Positions 6,291 to 6,446 of a stretch of DNA of 6,446 bases are shown piece after piece. The DNA is from Bacteroidota bacterium (GTDB taxonomy: Bacteria; Bacteroidota; Bacteroidia; Bacteroidales; PUMT01). Numbering within the stretch: position 1 is the stretch's first letter; every line of letters starts with the position of its first letter. The position numbers and the translations under genes are program-made. The stretch spans positions 1-6,446 of the forward strand of contig PWPZ01000181.1 in NCBI GenBank assembly GCA_003556985.1. The letters are read 5' to 3'. Under the pieces are notes generated by a model that saw nothing but the letters and a program-made list of their open reading frames with translations, had not been told where the DNA came from and did not search any database.

Positions 6291-6446
6291 TTACTTTTTC
6301 CGGCTTACTACGCTCATTGCAGACAGCATGTTGCCATAAATAGAATTCAGTTCGGAAAGATTCTGACCGAGTTTGCTTATTTCATTCTTATATTTTTCCG
6401 TCTCTTCAACCGAAGATTTTAAATCATTCGATATCTTGTTGAAGTC
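6291..6446 (-). CDS. gldL: GldL, inner-membrane motor subunit, C-terminal 51 residues (cut by window edge)
   Basis: The minus-strand frame enters from the right edge as DFNKISNDLKSSVEETEKYK and ends at a TAA at 6293-6291, giving 51 residues. The ending, with LGQNLSELNSIYGNMLSAMSVV, is typical of the GldL/PorL C-terminus: a cytoplasmic helical, coiled-coil-prone tail that follows two membrane helices, here off the window. GldL carries the proton-path glutamate and works with GldM as the rotary motor of the type IX secretion system. The stop is 27 nt before the gldM ATG, so the two genes are co-transcribed. The identification rests on this tail and on the invariant gldL-gldM-gldN order, since the membrane part cannot be seen. 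gldK is expected further upstream, beyond the window. Confidence 0.88.
   Translation of the reverse strand, partial: DFNKISNDLKSSVEETEKYKNEISKLGQNLSELNSIYGNMLSAMSVVSRKK

Noticed and set aside
1..6446. CRISPR array, insertion sequence, phage or toxin-antitoxin signals
   Set aside because: I saw no regularly spaced repeats, terminal inverted repeats, transposase-like frame or small paired genes. Coding density and gene types are those of ordinary core chromosome.

Overview
The window is chromosomal DNA from a member of the Bacteroidota. The evidence is the C-terminal end of gldL followed by complete gldM and gldN, which are core genes of the type IX secretion and gliding machinery found only in this phylum. 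Translation starts lack Shine-Dalgarno sequences, and one promoter matches the Bacteroidota -7 consensus TAnnTTTG exactly. Genus cannot be fixed from the sequence alone.

Layout from left to right. (1) Positions 1-699, minus strand: the N-terminal 233 codons of a secreted GH78-type alpha-L-rhamnosidase, cut by the left edge. It has its own candidate promoter at 773-803. (2) Positions 835-2336, minus strand: a two-gene ABC transporter operon of the Mla/MCE type. The permease gene mlaE comes first and overlaps the ATPase gene mlaF by 4 bp (ATGA). (3) Positions 2337-2543: a 207-bp AT-rich divergent regulatory region with several short palindromes and the promoter of the next gene. (4) Positions 2544-3635, plus strand: a monofunctional mannose-1-phosphate guanylyltransferase. 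(5) Positions 3705-3731: a bidirectional hairpin terminator separating this gene from the convergent gld operon. (6) Positions 3751-6446, minus strand: gldN, gldM and the last 51 codons of gldL, transcribed in the order gldL-gldM-gldN. gldK is expected just beyond the right edge.

Most of these genes serve the cell envelope. GldL and GldM form the proton-driven inner-membrane motor of the type IX secretion system, and GldN is part of the periplasmic ring that the motor contacts. MlaE and MlaF move lipids between the membranes. The guanylyltransferase makes GDP-mannose for surface glycans. The rhamnosidase degrades imported or extracellular rhamnosides. They are separate transcription units, and the sequence gives no sign that they form one system.

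I found no mobile element, CRISPR array, tRNA, rRNA or recognisable riboswitch, and no convincing new biological system. The most notable unexplained signal is the cluster of small palindromes between mlaE and the guanylyltransferase gene.
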